Origin: Mesorhizobium sp. YC-39
Lineage (GTDB): Bacteria > Pseudomonadota > Alphaproteobacteria > Rhizobiales > Rhizobiaceae
Reading direction: 5' to 3'
Length of the DNA: 64,000 nt
Assembly: GCF_025753795.1 (NCBI RefSeq)
Contig: NZ_JAOWPS010000003.1
Span: 806,001-870,000, forward strand
The position numbers were made by a program, and so were the translations under genes. Shown here one piece after another: positions 1 through 8,262 of the stretch. The notes beneath the pieces are model-generated. The model saw nothing but the letters and a program-made list of their open reading frames with translations, made no database searches and had not been told where the DNA came from. Each line of letters starts with the position of its first letter. Position 1 is the stretch's first letter.

Positions 1-303
1 CGCCACCACCAGCACGATGTTCTCGCCTGGCCGGACCTTGCCATGGCGGTGGATGACGGTCAGCCCCTGCAGCGGCCAGCGTTCGGTTGCCTCGCCAGCA
101 ATACGGGCGATCTCGGCCTCGGCCATGCCGGGATAATGTTCGAGTTCAAGCGCCGAAAGCCTGCCCGCCTCGTCGCGGCAAAGGCCGGAGAACGTCACCA
201 CGGCGCCGATATCGGCGCGGCTCCCGGTCAGCCGCGCGATCTCACCGGCGACATCGAAATCCCCGGCCTGGATGCGCACGACAGGCACGACCGCGGCCGG
301 CAT
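1..303 (-). CDS. moaE: Molybdopterin synthase catalytic subunit MoaE (partial, cut by window edge)
   Basis: MoaE transfers sulfur from the thiocarboxylated MoaD tail to precursor Z (cPMP), making the dithiolene of molybdopterin in the cytoplasm. The first 101 residues are visible, from MPAAVVPVVRIQ to the edge; the family is usually about 150 residues, so the C-terminal third is missing only because the window ends. The segments VTFSGLCRDE, LELEHYPGMAE and HRHGKVRPGENIV are typical MoaE blocks. The start is the ATG lying 5 nt after the moaD stop, so the two subunits form a tight operon, consistent with a stoichiometric complex. Identification is by motif recall and is strong. Confidence 0.93.
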   Translation of the reverse strand, partial: MPAAVVPVVRIQAGDFDVAGEIARLTGSRADIGAVVTFSGLCRDEAGRLSALELEHYPGMAEAEIARIAGEATERWPLQGLTVIHRHGKVRPGENIVLVVA

Positions 304-308
304 CGGGT

Positions 309-566
309 TCAGCCTCCGGTCATCGGCGGGAACAGAGCTATCTCGCGCGCGCCTGATATCTTCTCGCGATGCTCGACATGTTCCTGGTTGATGGCGACAC
401 GGATTACATCAGGATATTGCAGCGCATGCTCATATTCCTCGCCGCGCGATTTCAGCCAGCGAAGCAAGTCGGCGACCGTCTCGATGCCATCAGGCAGTTC
501 GACATCCTCCTCCGGCTTGCCGATCCGCTCGCGCACCCAGGCGAAATAGATGAGACGCGTCGACAT
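309..566 (-). CDS. moaD: Molybdopterin synthase sulfur carrier subunit MoaD
   Basis: Small ubiquitin-fold sulfur carrier (85 residues) that is thiocarboxylated on its C-terminal glycine and docks into MoaE. The sequence starts MSTRLIYFAW and ends PPMTGG, the invariant Gly-Gly tail, with the typical block VAINQEHVEHREKI near the end. A longer reading frame exists upstream, but it runs back into pgsA and gives an unrelated N-terminus, so the ATG just after the pgsA stop (1 nt gap) was chosen. pgsA, moaD and moaE are therefore packed almost without gaps and are probably one transcript. Confidence 0.93.
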   Translation of the reverse strand: MSTRLIYFAWVRERIGKPEEDVELPDGIETVADLLRWLKSRGEEYEHALQYPDVIRVAINQEHVEHREKISGAREIALFPPMTGG

Positions 567-567
567 G

Positions 568-1164
568 CTACTCGTCCATGATGTGCTTGAGGCCGGCACG
601 GAAATAATCATAGCCGGTGTAGAGCGTGACCAGCGCCGCGATCCACAGCAGCACCAGCCCCGTCTGGGTGGTGAGCGGGAAGATCTTGTCGCCGGCCGGC
701 CCGGCAAGCAGGAAGGCGATAGCGACCATCTGGATGGTGGTCTTCCATTTTGCCAGTTGCGTCACCGGCACCGAGACCTTCAGTGCCGCCAGATATTCAC
801 GCAGGCCCGAGACCAGGATCTCGCGGCACAGGATGATGATCGCCGCCCACAGCGACCAGCCGGCGATGCCGGCGTGGCGGTCGGTGTCGGCGGCAAGCAG
901 CAGCAGGCAGGTGGCGACCAGCAATTTGTCGGCGATCGGGTCGAGCATCTTGCCGATATTGGAGGTCTGTTGCCAGGCGCGCGCCAGATAGCCGTCGAAA
1001 TAATCGGTGATGGACGCCAGCAGGAAAATGATCAGCGCCGACCAGCGGGCGAAGTCACTCGACTTCAGATGCCCCTCGAGAAAGAAGCACAGCACAACCA
1101 GCGGCACCGCGATAATGCGGGCGTAGGTGAGCATATTGGGCAGGTTGAACGCGCGCTGGGCCAT
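568..1164 (-). CDS. pgsA: CDP-diacylglycerol--glycerol-3-phosphate 3-phosphatidyltransferase PgsA
   Basis: Inner-membrane enzyme making phosphatidylglycerophosphate, the committed step to phosphatidylglycerol and cardiolipin. The protein has 198 residues with about five or six hydrophobic segments. The CDP-alcohol phosphatidyltransferase signature is complete: Asp57-Gly58, Ala61-Arg62, Gly71, Asp75 and Asp79, which coordinate the metal and CDP group. It is followed by moaD after 1 nt. The upstream 158 nt to uvrC hold one palindromic repeat. Homologues in alphaproteobacteria often sit between uvrC and moaD, which agrees with this placement. Confidence 0.95.
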   Translation of the reverse strand: MAQRAFNLPNMLTYARIIAVPLVVLCFFLEGHLKSSDFARWSALIIFLLASITDYFDGYLARAWQQTSNIGKMLDPIADKLLVATCLLLLAADTDRHAGIAGWSLWAAIIILCREILVSGLREYLAALKVSVPVTQLAKWKTTIQMVAIAFLLAGPAGDKIFPLTTQTGLVLLWIAALVTLYTGYDYFRAGLKHIMDE

Positions 1165-1274
1165 ATTTTTGGGACTCTTTCTGCCTGCGTACTCAAATCA
1201 GAAGCGAATGTGGGGGGTCAACTGGCGATAGTCGATGGGCCAGCCGAAAATAGCTGGCAAACGCCTTAAAGTGC

Positions 1275-1324
1275 GATGCATGTCGTTGTCCCAAAACCGC
1301 TGCCCACTTTTGGCGACATGCATC
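1275..1324. repeat. Family A palindromic repeat, copy 1
   Basis: An inverted repeat with perfect 11-bp arms, GATGCATGTCG and CGACATGCATC, around a core containing CCAAAACCG and CCCACTTTTGG. The core resembles the other family A copies near 20.1, 42.8 and 57.7 kb, but the arms differ in sequence. Its right edge overlaps the last two bases of the uvrC stop codon, so the hairpin would form at the very 3' end of the uvrC reading frame. Confidence 0.75.
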
Positions 1325-3386
1325 AACTCTCGTGAAAATGATTGTACACCAGCTTCGCGACCTGTTCGGAAATACCGTCGACCTTGACCAGATCCTCAAC
1401 CGCGGCCCGGCTGACCGCCTTGGCGGTGCCAAAATGCAGGAGCAGCGCGCGCTTGCGGCCGGGACCGATGCCGCTGATCTCGTCGAGCGGGCTCTTGACC
1501 ATCTCCTTCTTGCGGCGCGCGCGATGCGAACCGATCGCAAAGCGGTGGACCTCGTCGCGCAGCCGCTGGACGAAGTAGAGGACGGGATCGCGCACGGGCA
1601 GTGAAAACGAATCCCTGCCCTTGACGAAGAAGCGCTCGCGGCCGGCATCGCGGTCCTGGCCCTTGGCGATGCCGATCGCCACGACCCGATCCTCAATGCT
1701 GAGATCGGCGAGGATCTTGCGCACCGCCGTCATCTGGCCCTGGCCGCCGTCGATGAGGATAACGTCGGGCCAGGCCGGGAAACCGCTGACGCCCTCGATG
1801 TCGTCCTCCGCCTCGCCCTCGGTTTCGGCGCTTCGCGGTGTATCGCCATGTTCCTTCAGCAGCCTGGAGAAGCGCCGCTCCATCACCTCGCGCATCATGC
1901 CGAAATCATCGCCCGGCGTGATCTCGGTCGAGCGGATGTTGAATTTCCGATACTGGTTCTTGACGAAGCCTTCCGGTCCGGCAACGACCATGGCGCCGAC
2001 AGCGTTGGTGCCCATGATGTGCGAGTTGTCGTAGACCTCGATGCGCACCGGCGGTTTTGCCAGACCGAAGGTCTCGGCGAAACCGGTAAGCAGCCTCCCT
2101 TGAGTCGACGTCTCGGCCAGCCGGCGGCCGAGCGCCTCGCGGGCATTCTGCAGCGCATTGTCGGTCAGGTCCTTCTTCTCGCCGCGCTGCGGCACCGAGA
2201 TCGACACTTTGCGGCCGGCGCGGGTGGAAAGCGCCTCGGCCAGCAGCTCCTGCTCCTCGACGGCGTGCGAGAGCAATATGGCGCGCGGCGTCGGCTTGTC
2301 GTCATAGAACTGCGCCAGGAACGAGCCCAGCACCTCGGCTGCCTCTAGTGCCGGATCGGCTTTGGGAAAATAGGCACGGTTGCCCCAGTTCTGGCCGGTG
2401 CGGAAGAAGAACACCTGGATACAAACCTGGCCGCCCTCCTGATGGATGGCGAAAACGTCGGCTTCGTCCACCGTTTGCGGGTTGATGCCCTGGTGGCTCT
2501 GCACATGCGAAAGTGCCGCCAGCCGGTCGCGATAGATGGCGGCGCGTTCGAAATCGAGGTTCTCCGATGCCTGCTGCATGGCGGCGGAGATTTCCGTCTT
2601 CACCTTCTGGCTGCGGCCGGAGAGAAAATCCTTGGCCTCGGCGACCAGCTCGGCATAGTCGGTGTGCGAGATCTCGCCGGTGCATGGCCCGGCGCAGCGC
2701 TTGATCTGGTAGAGCAGGCAGGGCCGGGTGCGGTTTTCATAGAACGAGTTGGTGCAGCTCCTCAGCAGGAAGGCGCGCTGCAGCGAATTGATGGTTCGGC
2801 CGACGGCGCCCGCGGAAGCGAACGGGCCGAAATAGTCGCCCTTGCGCGAGCGCGCGCCGCGATGCTTGTAGATGCCGGGCGAGACATGGTCGCCGGTCAA
2901 GAGGATGTAAGGGAACGACTTGTCGTCCCGCATCAGCACATTGAATCGTGGCCGCAAGCGCTTGATAAGATTGGCTTCAAGCAGCAGCGCTTCGATCTCG
3001 GTGCGGGTGACGACGAATTCCATCGTCGCGGTCTCGCGCACCATGCGGCCGATGCGGCTGGTGTGGAAACGGCCTTGCGCGTAGTTGGTCACCCGCTTCT
3101 TCAAGCTGCGGGCCTTGCCGACATAAAGCACGTCGCCGGCTGCGTTCATCATGCGGTAGACACCGGGCGCATTGGGCAGCCGCTTGACCAGCGTCTGGAT
3201 GACCTCGGCGCCGACCATACCGTCGGCATCGCCGGCATGCGGCGTCCAGTCGATGGCGGTAAAGGCCACATCCGGGCCAGCGGGCGCGACGATCTCCTCG
3301 GCCGCCTCTTCCTCAAGGTCGATTTCCGGGGGCAGGTCGTCGGCGGCGCCGCTGCGCGGTCTATGCTTTTGGTCTACGGGACTCAT
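1323..3386 (-). CDS. uvrC: Excinuclease ABC subunit C (UvrC)
   Basis: Endonuclease of nucleotide excision repair that cuts on both sides of the lesion in the UvrB-DNA complex. The 687-residue product has an N-terminal GIY-YIG nuclease (PGVYRMMNAAGDVLYVGKA, roughly 70-100), a central UVR motif that contacts UvrB (roughly 260-295), the RNase H-like C-terminal nuclease (EVYDNSHIMG, then ILIDGGQGQ) and tandem helix-hairpin-helix motifs at the end (ISGIGPGRKRALL, VDGISEQVAKLV). The start is the ATG that overlaps the upstream SDR stop in an ATGA, implying translational coupling; an earlier in-frame codon would add 11 residues from within the SDR gene. An acidic 60-residue N-terminal extension is typical of rhizobial UvrC. 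Confidence 0.97.
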   Translation of the reverse strand: MSPVDQKHRPRSGAADDLPPEIDLEEEAAEEIVAPAGPDVAFTAIDWTPHAGDADGMVGAEVIQTLVKRLPNAPGVYRMMNAAGDVLYVGKARSLKKRVTNYAQGRFHTSRIGRMVRETATMEFVVTRTEIEALLLEANLIKRLRPRFNVLMRDDKSFPYILLTGDHVSPGIYKHRGARSRKGDYFGPFASAGAVGRTINSLQRAFLLRSCTNSFYENRTRPCLLYQIKRCAGPCTGEISHTDYAELVAEAKDFLSGRSQKVKTEISAAMQQASENLDFERAAIYRDRLAALSHVQSHQGINPQTVDEADVFAIHQEGGQVCIQVFFFRTGQNWGNRAYFPKADPALEAAEVLGSFLAQFYDDKPTPRAILLSHAVEEQELLAEALSTRAGRKVSISVPQRGEKKDLTDNALQNAREALGRRLAETSTQGRLLTGFAETFGLAKPPVRIEVYDNSHIMGTNAVGAMVVAGPEGFVKNQYRKFNIRSTEITPGDDFGMMREVMERRFSRLLKEHGDTPRSAETEGEAEDDIEGVSGFPAWPDVILIDGGQGQMTAVRKILADLSIEDRVVAIGIAKGQDRDAGRERFFVKGRDSFSLPVRDPVLYFVQRLRDEVHRFAIGSHRARRKKEMVKSPLDEISGIGPGRKRALLLHFGTAKAVSRAAVEDLVKVDGISEQVAKLVYNHFHES

Positions 3387-4147
3387 TCCACCATGCCTGT
3401 CACATCGGGCGTCTGCCATGCAAGATGCTGGCCGCCATCGAGCGCAATCATCTGGCCGGTGACCGAGCGCGCCGCCCAGAGATAGCGGATGGTAGCGCCG
3501 AATTCCGGCAATTCCGGGCCGCGTTTCAGGATCAGGCCGGCGACCTGCTTGTCGAAATCATGGTCTTCCTGGCGCGTGTTCTTCAGCGTCGGGCCGGGGC
3601 CGATGGCATTGACGCGGATGCGCGGTCCCAGCGCCTGCGCCAGCATCTGCGTCTGCGTCCACAGCGTCGACTTCGACAGCGCGTAGGAGAAGTAGCGCGG
3701 AGTCGGTCGCCAGACGCGCTGGTCGATCACGTTGACGATCAGTCCCTCCTGCCCGTGCGGCAAGGCGCGGGCGAAGGTCTGCGCCAGCAACGCCGGCGCC
3801 TTGACGTGTATGGCAAAGTGCCTATCCCAGGCAGGCCAGTCGAAATCCTGAACCGCATCGTCCACGAATAGCGAGGCGTTGTTGACCAGCAGCGTAACCG
3901 GCCCGAGTGCGGCTTCGGCGCGACCGATCAGGTCGCCGACCGCTTCCACGTCGGTCAGGTCGGCAGCTACCACCGCGGCGCGGCCATTCTGGCCCTTGAT
4001 CTTTTCCGCCAGCGCCTCCGCCTCGGCCCGCGAGCGGTTGCAGTGAATGGCTACGGCAAAACCGTTTGCCGCCAGATCCTCGACAATTGCCTTGCCGATC
4101 CGCTTGCCTCCACCCGTTACCAGCGCCGTTCCCGCGGCCTTGTTCAT
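3383..4147 (-). CDS. Short-chain dehydrogenase, FolM/PTR1-like pteridine reductase
   Basis: NADP-binding Rossmann protein of 254 residues. The cofactor motif is TGGGKRIG (11-18), with the Arg-containing form usual in NADPH-dependent pteridine reductases. The SDR active site is Tyr155-x3-Lys159, but the usual catalytic serine position holds Asp142 (VNVIDQRV), 13 residues before the Tyr; the protozoan pteridine reductase PTR1 and FolM-type reductases have this same Asp-Tyr-Lys arrangement. This suggests reduction of dihydropterin, dihydromonapterin or dihydrofolate rather than an alcohol; the substrate is an inference. The start MNKAAGTALV was preferred because the upstream extension lacks family similarity. 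Its last codons overlap uvrC by 4 nt. Confidence 0.85.
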   Translation of the reverse strand: MNKAAGTALVTGGGKRIGKAIVEDLAANGFAVAIHCNRSRAEAEALAEKIKGQNGRAAVVAADLTDVEAVGDLIGRAEAALGPVTLLVNNASLFVDDAVQDFDWPAWDRHFAIHVKAPALLAQTFARALPHGQEGLIVNVIDQRVWRPTPRYFSYALSKSTLWTQTQMLAQALGPRIRVNAIGPGPTLKNTRQEDHDFDKQVAGLILKRGPELPEFGATIRYLWAARSVTGQMIALDGGQHLAWQTPDVTGMVE

Positions 4148-4557
4148 CCTGTCAATCCTTAATCGGGGCTCGAATTTCAGCCCGCCGGCAAAATATGGCC
4201 GGCCAAGGGTTAAATGCCGTTCGTACCTTGGGCAGCATTGTGGCAAAGCGGCTGTATCGGCCTTTCGACTCTGGCCGGGACTCGGCCTGCCGGACCGCAA
4301 TATAGGGCGATGGACCCCTTGCACCAAGCGGTGTGCAGCGCAGCATGGCAAAGCCTCCTGACACCATCTGTTGCGCAGATGCAACGTCAAGTTTCAGCCT
4401 CATTCGTGCCCGGTAATGACCCAAGTTCAGGTTCGCTTCAGCCGCATTTTGACACGACATTTGGAACCGTAGAGCGCCAGATCCGTTTATCCCCCCGGAC
4501 GGGTTGAGGGCGCTCGTGAAAGCAAGCCTGTGCCTGTGGCTTAAGGAGTAAAGAACA
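4148..4557. other. Divergent intergenic region between SDR and outer-membrane protein genes
   Basis: This 410-nt stretch carries no convincing gene. It holds the minus-strand promoter described separately, and on the plus strand a TTGACA at 4449 that could be a -35 element for the outer-membrane protein gene, although no good -10 follows at 17 nt (TAGAGC lies 15 nt away). A clear ribosome binding site (AAGGAG) precedes the ATG at 4558. Confidence 0.5.
4300..4328 (-). promoter_or_regulatory. Predicted promoter of the SDR-uvrC operon
   Basis: On the minus strand a -35 element CTTGGT is separated by exactly 17 nt from a -10 element CTATAT. The described Sinorhizobium housekeeping consensus is CTTGAC-N17-CTATAT, so the -10 is a full match and the -35 matches in four of six positions. 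Transcription would begin near 4293, giving a leader of about 145 nt before the SDR start. Confidence 0.5.
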
Positions 4558-5208
4558 ATGCAAGCCAATCTTAAATTCGCGCGACCGCTGGCGGTAGCGC
4601 TTGGGCTCTTCGCCCTCAGTGGAACCGCCTATGCCGCGGACGTCGTTTCAGAAGAGCCGCCGGCACCCGCCCCGGTCGCCGAACTTCCCGTTGCCTCCTG
4701 GGCCGGTCCCTATGCCGGTCTGAGCGTCGGCTACGGCTTCAGCGGCCATGCCGATGCCGAGGATGTCGGCGTCGACGTTGGCACCAAGGGCTTTGTCGGC
4801 GGTGTCTTCGGCGGCTATCAGTGGCAGCAGGAGAACTTCGTCTACGGTGCTGAAGCCGATCTCGGCTACACCGACGTCAAGGGCGACGATGCTGGCATCG
4901 AGTCCAAGGGTGGCTTCGAAGGTTCGCTCCGCGCTCGTCTCGGCTACGCCGTCACCCCGGAGATCCTGCTCTACGGCACCGCCGGTGGTGCGCTCAGGAA
5001 TCAGAAGATCGAAGCTGCTGGCATCAGCGACACCAACACCATGCTCGGCTGGACGGCCGGTCTCGGTACCGACATCAAGATCACCGACAACGTGTTCGGC
5101 CGTGTCGAGTATCGCTACACCGATTTCGGCGACAAGGACTTCGACGGTATCGGCAAGGTCAAGTCGACCGACAACCGCGTCACCTTCGGCGTCGGTATGA
5201 AGTTCTAA
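4558..5208 (+). CDS. Outer-membrane beta-barrel protein of the Omp25/Omp31 porin-like family
   Basis: Secreted 216-residue protein with a signal peptide (cleavage probably after GTAYA, residue 25 or so), a short Pro/Ala-rich linker (EEPPAPAPVAELP) and an eight-strand-type barrel. Family hallmarks are WAGPYAGLSVGYGF near the mature N-terminus, alternating Gly/aromatic strands, a central YGAEADLGYTDV, and a C-terminus ending VTFGVGMKF with the terminal Phe recognised by the BAM complex. It belongs to the group II Omp25/RopB-like proteins of Hyphomicrobiales that stabilise the outer membrane and bind lipopolysaccharide. It is monocistronic, with a good Shine-Dalgarno site upstream and a strong terminator 20 nt downstream. 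Confidence 0.9.
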   Translation: MQANLKFARPLAVALGLFALSGTAYAADVVSEEPPAPAPVAELPVASWAGPYAGLSVGYGFSGHADAEDVGVDVGTKGFVGGVFGGYQWQQENFVYGAEADLGYTDVKGDDAGIESKGGFEGSLRARLGYAVTPEILLYGTAGGALRNQKIEAAGISDTNTMLGWTAGLGTDIKITDNVFGRVEYRYTDFGDKDFDGIGKVKSTDNRVTFGVGMKF

Positions 5209-5228
5209 GTCGTTCAAGCCACGACACG

Positions 5229-5259
5229 AAAAAGCCGGGCCTCGCGCCCGGCTTTTTTT
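5229..5259 (+). terminator. Rho-independent terminator of the outer-membrane protein gene
   Basis: The stem AAAGCCGGGC / GCCCGGCTTT closes a 5-nt loop (CTCGC) and is followed by a run of T residues, a textbook intrinsic terminator 20 nt after the stop codon. An A-run precedes the stem, so it could also act on the minus-strand transcript from the Pr6Pr gene. Confidence 0.88.
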
Positions 5260-5294
5260 CGCCCGGCACCCGCCCAATCCGCCCATCGGTGCGG

Positions 5295-5912
5295 TCACGC
5301 GCGATCTCGAGGCCAGCGTCGAGCCAGCATTCGGTCAACCAGGACCAGGATCTCGGCTGCTGCAACGAAACCGAGGGCGATCACGACGGCGTTCGACATG
5401 ACCCCGGCCCAGCCATTCACGGACACATCTATGAATGGGTAAGCGTATTTGCCTTCAGCGACACCACGAGCCAGGGCATAGGCGAGATACGCCACGGGAT
5501 AGAGCGCCCAAAAAAACGGATCGCGCCCCGAGAGCGTTCCCTTTCGCGTGAACAGCAGCCAGAACAATAAGACAAGAACCGGGTTGAGCTGATGGAGCAG
5601 AAAGTCTGCTTCGGCCGTGGCGCCGGCCAGGGTGCGCAGCCCCTGAAGCAGCGTCGCGAAAATCACACCGACCAGGGCCATCACGGCGGCCATCCCAGCT
5701 ACCAGCCTTGGTTGATCGAAACGCTCCCCGAGAAGGGCAATGGCTGCGAATACAACGGCGACAAAACCGTTGGTGAGGATCGTGAAATATCCAATCAACA
5801 CCCATAGCGAGCCGAGCATCGAGGCGCCGCCCTTCATCAAGGTGCTGAGCTCAAAACCAACGCCAGCGCAAGCGGACAGACAAATGATCAGGGCAAACAA
5901 GCGCCGTATCAA
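5295..5912 (-). CDS. Pr6Pr family integral membrane protein
   Basis: Protein of 205 residues with about six transmembrane helices and little else. The pattern YFTILTNGFVAVVFA near residue 45, LLHQLNPVLVLLFWLLF near 110 and YPVAYLAYALARG near 145 matches the Pr6Pr family (FAR-17a/AIG1-like, also seen in fungal and animal proteins). Conserved polar residues inside helices (Thr, Asn, His, Asn-Pro) resemble those of the AIG1/ADTRP hydrolases of fatty acid esters, which use Thr and His, but I would not assign that activity here. It is convergent with the outer-membrane protein gene and divergent from the ABC operon. Confidence 0.75.
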   Translation of the reverse strand: MIRRLFALIICLSACAGVGFELSTLMKGGASMLGSLWVLIGYFTILTNGFVAVVFAAIALLGERFDQPRLVAGMAAVMALVGVIFATLLQGLRTLAGATAEADFLLHQLNPVLVLLFWLLFTRKGTLSGRDPFFWALYPVAYLAYALARGVAEGKYAYPFIDVSVNGWAGVMSNAVVIALGFVAAAEILVLVDRMLARRWPRDRA

Positions 5913-6060
5913 ATCGCCCTCTCCGTCGGCTCACCTTTGAGAAGGTCACGATAAGACTGGCTGGGAACGACTGTCGACCAAAATGCCCCTCGGATCACCG
6001 CTTCCAGCCTCGCCGGACGGCCCGACGTTTCAGCCTCCCCAAGCGTGCTGAAATTAGCCG

Positions 6061-6089
6061 TTGCGCCCCGATATGGCCTGTGTCTATAG
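6061..6089 (+). promoter_or_regulatory. Candidate promoter of the sugar-type ABC operon
   Basis: A TTGCGC at 6061 and a CTATAG at 6084 are separated by 17 nt, a fair fit to the alphaproteobacterial housekeeping promoter. The predicted start near 6096 leaves a leader of about 108 nt before the binding-protein ATG. No operator could be assigned with confidence in the leader. Confidence 0.4.
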
Positions 6090-6203
6090 TTAGTACGTGG
6101 CTCGCACGAACAAACAGTTCAACCTGTGACGACCCCTTCAGTCGGAAACTGAGATGCGGTCAGGCTGTGAGCCGGAACACTCGATCAACAGGGGATATGC
6201 ACA

Positions 6204-7136
6204 GTGAACCGCTTTCAGAAATTCTCGACCGCGGCGCTTGTCGCGGCATCCTTCGCGCCGGCCGCATTTGCAGCTGACGACAAGCTGACGATCGGCATCG
6301 TCACCTTCTCGACCTCCGATGTCGACACCAACCAGATGGTCGACACCATGACCAAGCAAGCCCAGTCCAAAGGCTGGACGGTGGAAACGCTCAATGCCAA
6401 TGGCGATCCCTCGCAGGCGATCACCAGCATCAAGCAGCTGGCGACCAAGAAGGTGAGCGCCATTATCGTCACGGTGTTCGATTCGACCGGTCTCGCCGCC
6501 GGGCTGCAGGCCGCGGCGGATGCAAAGATCCCGGTGCTTTCGGCCGGCGGCGGCATGGCCGACGGTATCGCACTTTCGGCAAGCACGGGTGCGGCGCCGC
6601 CGCTGCTCGAATTGATGCTGAAGGACATCGGCTACACCGGGACAGTGCTCGATCTCACCTATCATCCCGGCATCCCGTGCCGCGAGCGCGCCGACGCCTT
6701 CGACGCTGCGGTCAAGGCCAATCCGGGGCTCCAGGCGACCTCGCACGAGATCAGCATCCCCGGTGCTGCCGAATCCTCTCAGGCAGCGACCAGCGCCTGG
6801 CTTGCCGCCAATGCCAACGCCAAGGGGCCGTTCGCGATATTCAACTGCTATGACGACAACGCCATGGGCGCTATCGCGGCGCTGAAGCAGAACGGCCGCA
6901 GCGACGTGAAGGTCTATTCGTTCAACGCCACCGCACCCGCCGTGCAAGCGGTCAAGGACGGCACTATGACCGCCACGCTCGGCGTCGACCTGACCTCGGC
7001 CGGCAAGATGCTGGTCGATCAGATTCCCGATATATTGTCCGCCGGCGACAAGTGGCAGCCAAAATCCTTCGTGCCGGGCTACACGCTCGTCACCAAGGAG
7101 AATGTCGACCAGTTCATGAAGGACAATCCGCAGTAA
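6204..7136 (+). CDS. Periplasmic substrate-binding protein, ribose/galactose (RbsB-like) class
   Basis: Exported 310-residue binding protein of the type I (Peripla_BP_4) fold. The signal peptide MNRFQKFSTAALVAAS... ends at AFA (about residue 23). The first beta-alpha unit (KLTIGIVTFSTSDVDTNQMVDTM) and the hinge-containing segment AIFNCYDDNAMGAIAAL are typical of sugar and sugar-like ligand receptors. It is the first gene of an importer whose other genes are a cyclase-family hydrolase and an amidase, so the ligand may be an amide or N-containing compound rather than a plain sugar; that is inference. A hairpin follows the stop, which may explain higher yield of this subunit. Confidence 0.9.
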   Translation: MNRFQKFSTAALVAASFAPAAFAADDKLTIGIVTFSTSDVDTNQMVDTMTKQAQSKGWTVETLNANGDPSQAITSIKQLATKKVSAIIVTVFDSTGLAAGLQAAADAKIPVLSAGGGMADGIALSASTGAAPPLLELMLKDIGYTGTVLDLTYHPGIPCRERADAFDAAVKANPGLQATSHEISIPGAAESSQAATSAWLAANANAKGPFAIFNCYDDNAMGAIAALKQNGRSDVKVYSFNATAPAVQAVKDGTMTATLGVDLTSAGKMLVDQIPDILSAGDKWQPKSFVPGYTLVTKENVDQFMKDNPQ

Positions 7137-7151
7137 GCTCTACAGATTGCG

Positions 7152-7180
7152 GATCTGGTCGGGGCCTGCCCGGCCAGATC
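7152..7180 (+). promoter_or_regulatory. Intercistronic hairpin after the binding-protein gene
   Basis: GATCTGG pairs with CCAGATC and, inside that, CGGG pairs with CCCG around a 5-nt loop, interrupted by one T-G mismatch. No T-run follows, so it is not a terminator. Stable hairpins at this place in binding-protein operons (as in malE-malF) protect the upstream message from 3' decay and raise binding protein relative to permease. Confidence 0.6.
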
Positions 7181-7191
7181 GAAGTCCAATC

Positions 7192-8259
7192 ATGAGAGCC
7201 GCCATGCCTGCTGACCGTTCCCTGCCCGAAACCTCCGCTCCGGCAGAGGCAGACCGCGCCTTGCCGTCAACGCAGGCCGGGTATCCATCCCCCGGCGCCC
7301 GCGAACGGCGTGCCATGTTGATGCGCCTGCTCGGCACCTACGGCACCATTATCGTGCTGGGATCGATGCTGCTGATCTTCTCGGTGCTGCAACCGGGAAC
7401 TTTCGCCACGATCGGCAATTTCCGCAACATCATCAACGACATGGCGATCGGCACCATTGTCGCGGCCGGCCTCACCGTGCCGCTGGTGGCAGGCGATTTC
7501 GACCTCAGCATCGGCTATGTCGCGAGCTTCTGCGGGCTGCTCGTTGTCGGGCTGCTGAGCTATGGCGGCCTGTCGATCCCGGTCGCCATCATCCTTGTCG
7601 TCGGCCTCGGCACGCTGATCGGCATCGTCAACGGCATCGTCGTTTCCAAGATCGGCGTGAACGCTTTCATTGCCACGCTCGGCACCGGCACCATCGTCGT
7701 CGGGCTGAACTACGCCTATTCGGGCGGGATTCCGCTGCAGCTCACACAGAGCCGGGAATTCACCGGCATCGCCATCGGCCGGATCGCCGGAGTGCCGCAT
7801 CTGGTCATCATCATGGCCGCGGTGCTGGCGCTGCTATGGGTGATCCTCAACCGCACGGTTCAAGGCCAGCACATCAAGGCGATCGGCGTCAGCCCGGAAT
7901 CGGCGCGCCGCGCCGGTGTCGCCGTCGACCGCAGCCGCATTGTCGCCTTCGCCATCGCCAGCACATGTGCTGCCGTCGGCGGCGTGCTGATGGCCTCCAA
8001 TCTCGGCTCCGGCCAGGTGACTGCCGGCGACGGCTTCATGCTGACCTCGTTCTCGGCCGCTTTCCTAGGCTCGGCGGCGTTGCGCGAGGGTCAGTTCCAC
8101 ATACTCGGCACCCTAATCGGCGTGCTGACGGTGGCTGTTGGCAACAATGGTCTGGCCATGATCGGCGCGCCGATCTTCACCCAGTTCCTGTTCACCGGTT
8201 GCCTGCTCGTCGTCGCGGTGGCGCTCGGCGGCATCGGCCGCCGCTACGCGCGGGGTTAG
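7192..8259 (+). CDS. ABC transporter permease, RbsC/BPD_transp_2 family
   Basis: Inner-membrane permease of about 355 residues, with roughly ten hydrophobic segments after a hydrophilic N-terminal tail of some 45 residues. Family marks are the segment GLTVPLVAGDFDLSIGYVAS, which corresponds to the GGIDLSVG motif of ribose permeases, and GVSPESARRAGV, the EAA-like cytoplasmic loop that contacts the ATPase. The ATG at 7192 was chosen; an ATG at 7204 has a better-placed GAGAG and is equally possible. Only one permease gene is present, so a homodimer is expected, as for RbsC. Confidence 0.9.
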   Translation: MRAAMPADRSLPETSAPAEADRALPSTQAGYPSPGARERRAMLMRLLGTYGTIIVLGSMLLIFSVLQPGTFATIGNFRNIINDMAIGTIVAAGLTVPLVAGDFDLSIGYVASFCGLLVVGLLSYGGLSIPVAIILVVGLGTLIGIVNGIVVSKIGVNAFIATLGTGTIVVGLNYAYSGGIPLQLTQSREFTGIAIGRIAGVPHLVIIMAAVLALLWVILNRTVQGQHIKAIGVSPESARRAGVAVDRSRIVAFAIASTCAAVGGVLMASNLGSGQVTAGDGFMLTSFSAAFLGSAALREGQFHILGTLIGVLTVAVGNNGLAMIGAPIFTQFLFTGCLLVVAVALGGIGRRYARG

Positions 8260-8262
8260 GCC

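Noticed and set aside
2442..3485. Long plus-strand open frame (347 codons) opposite uvrC
   Set aside because: Antisense to a clearly conserved gene; high-GC genomes produce long antisense frames from third-position GC bias.
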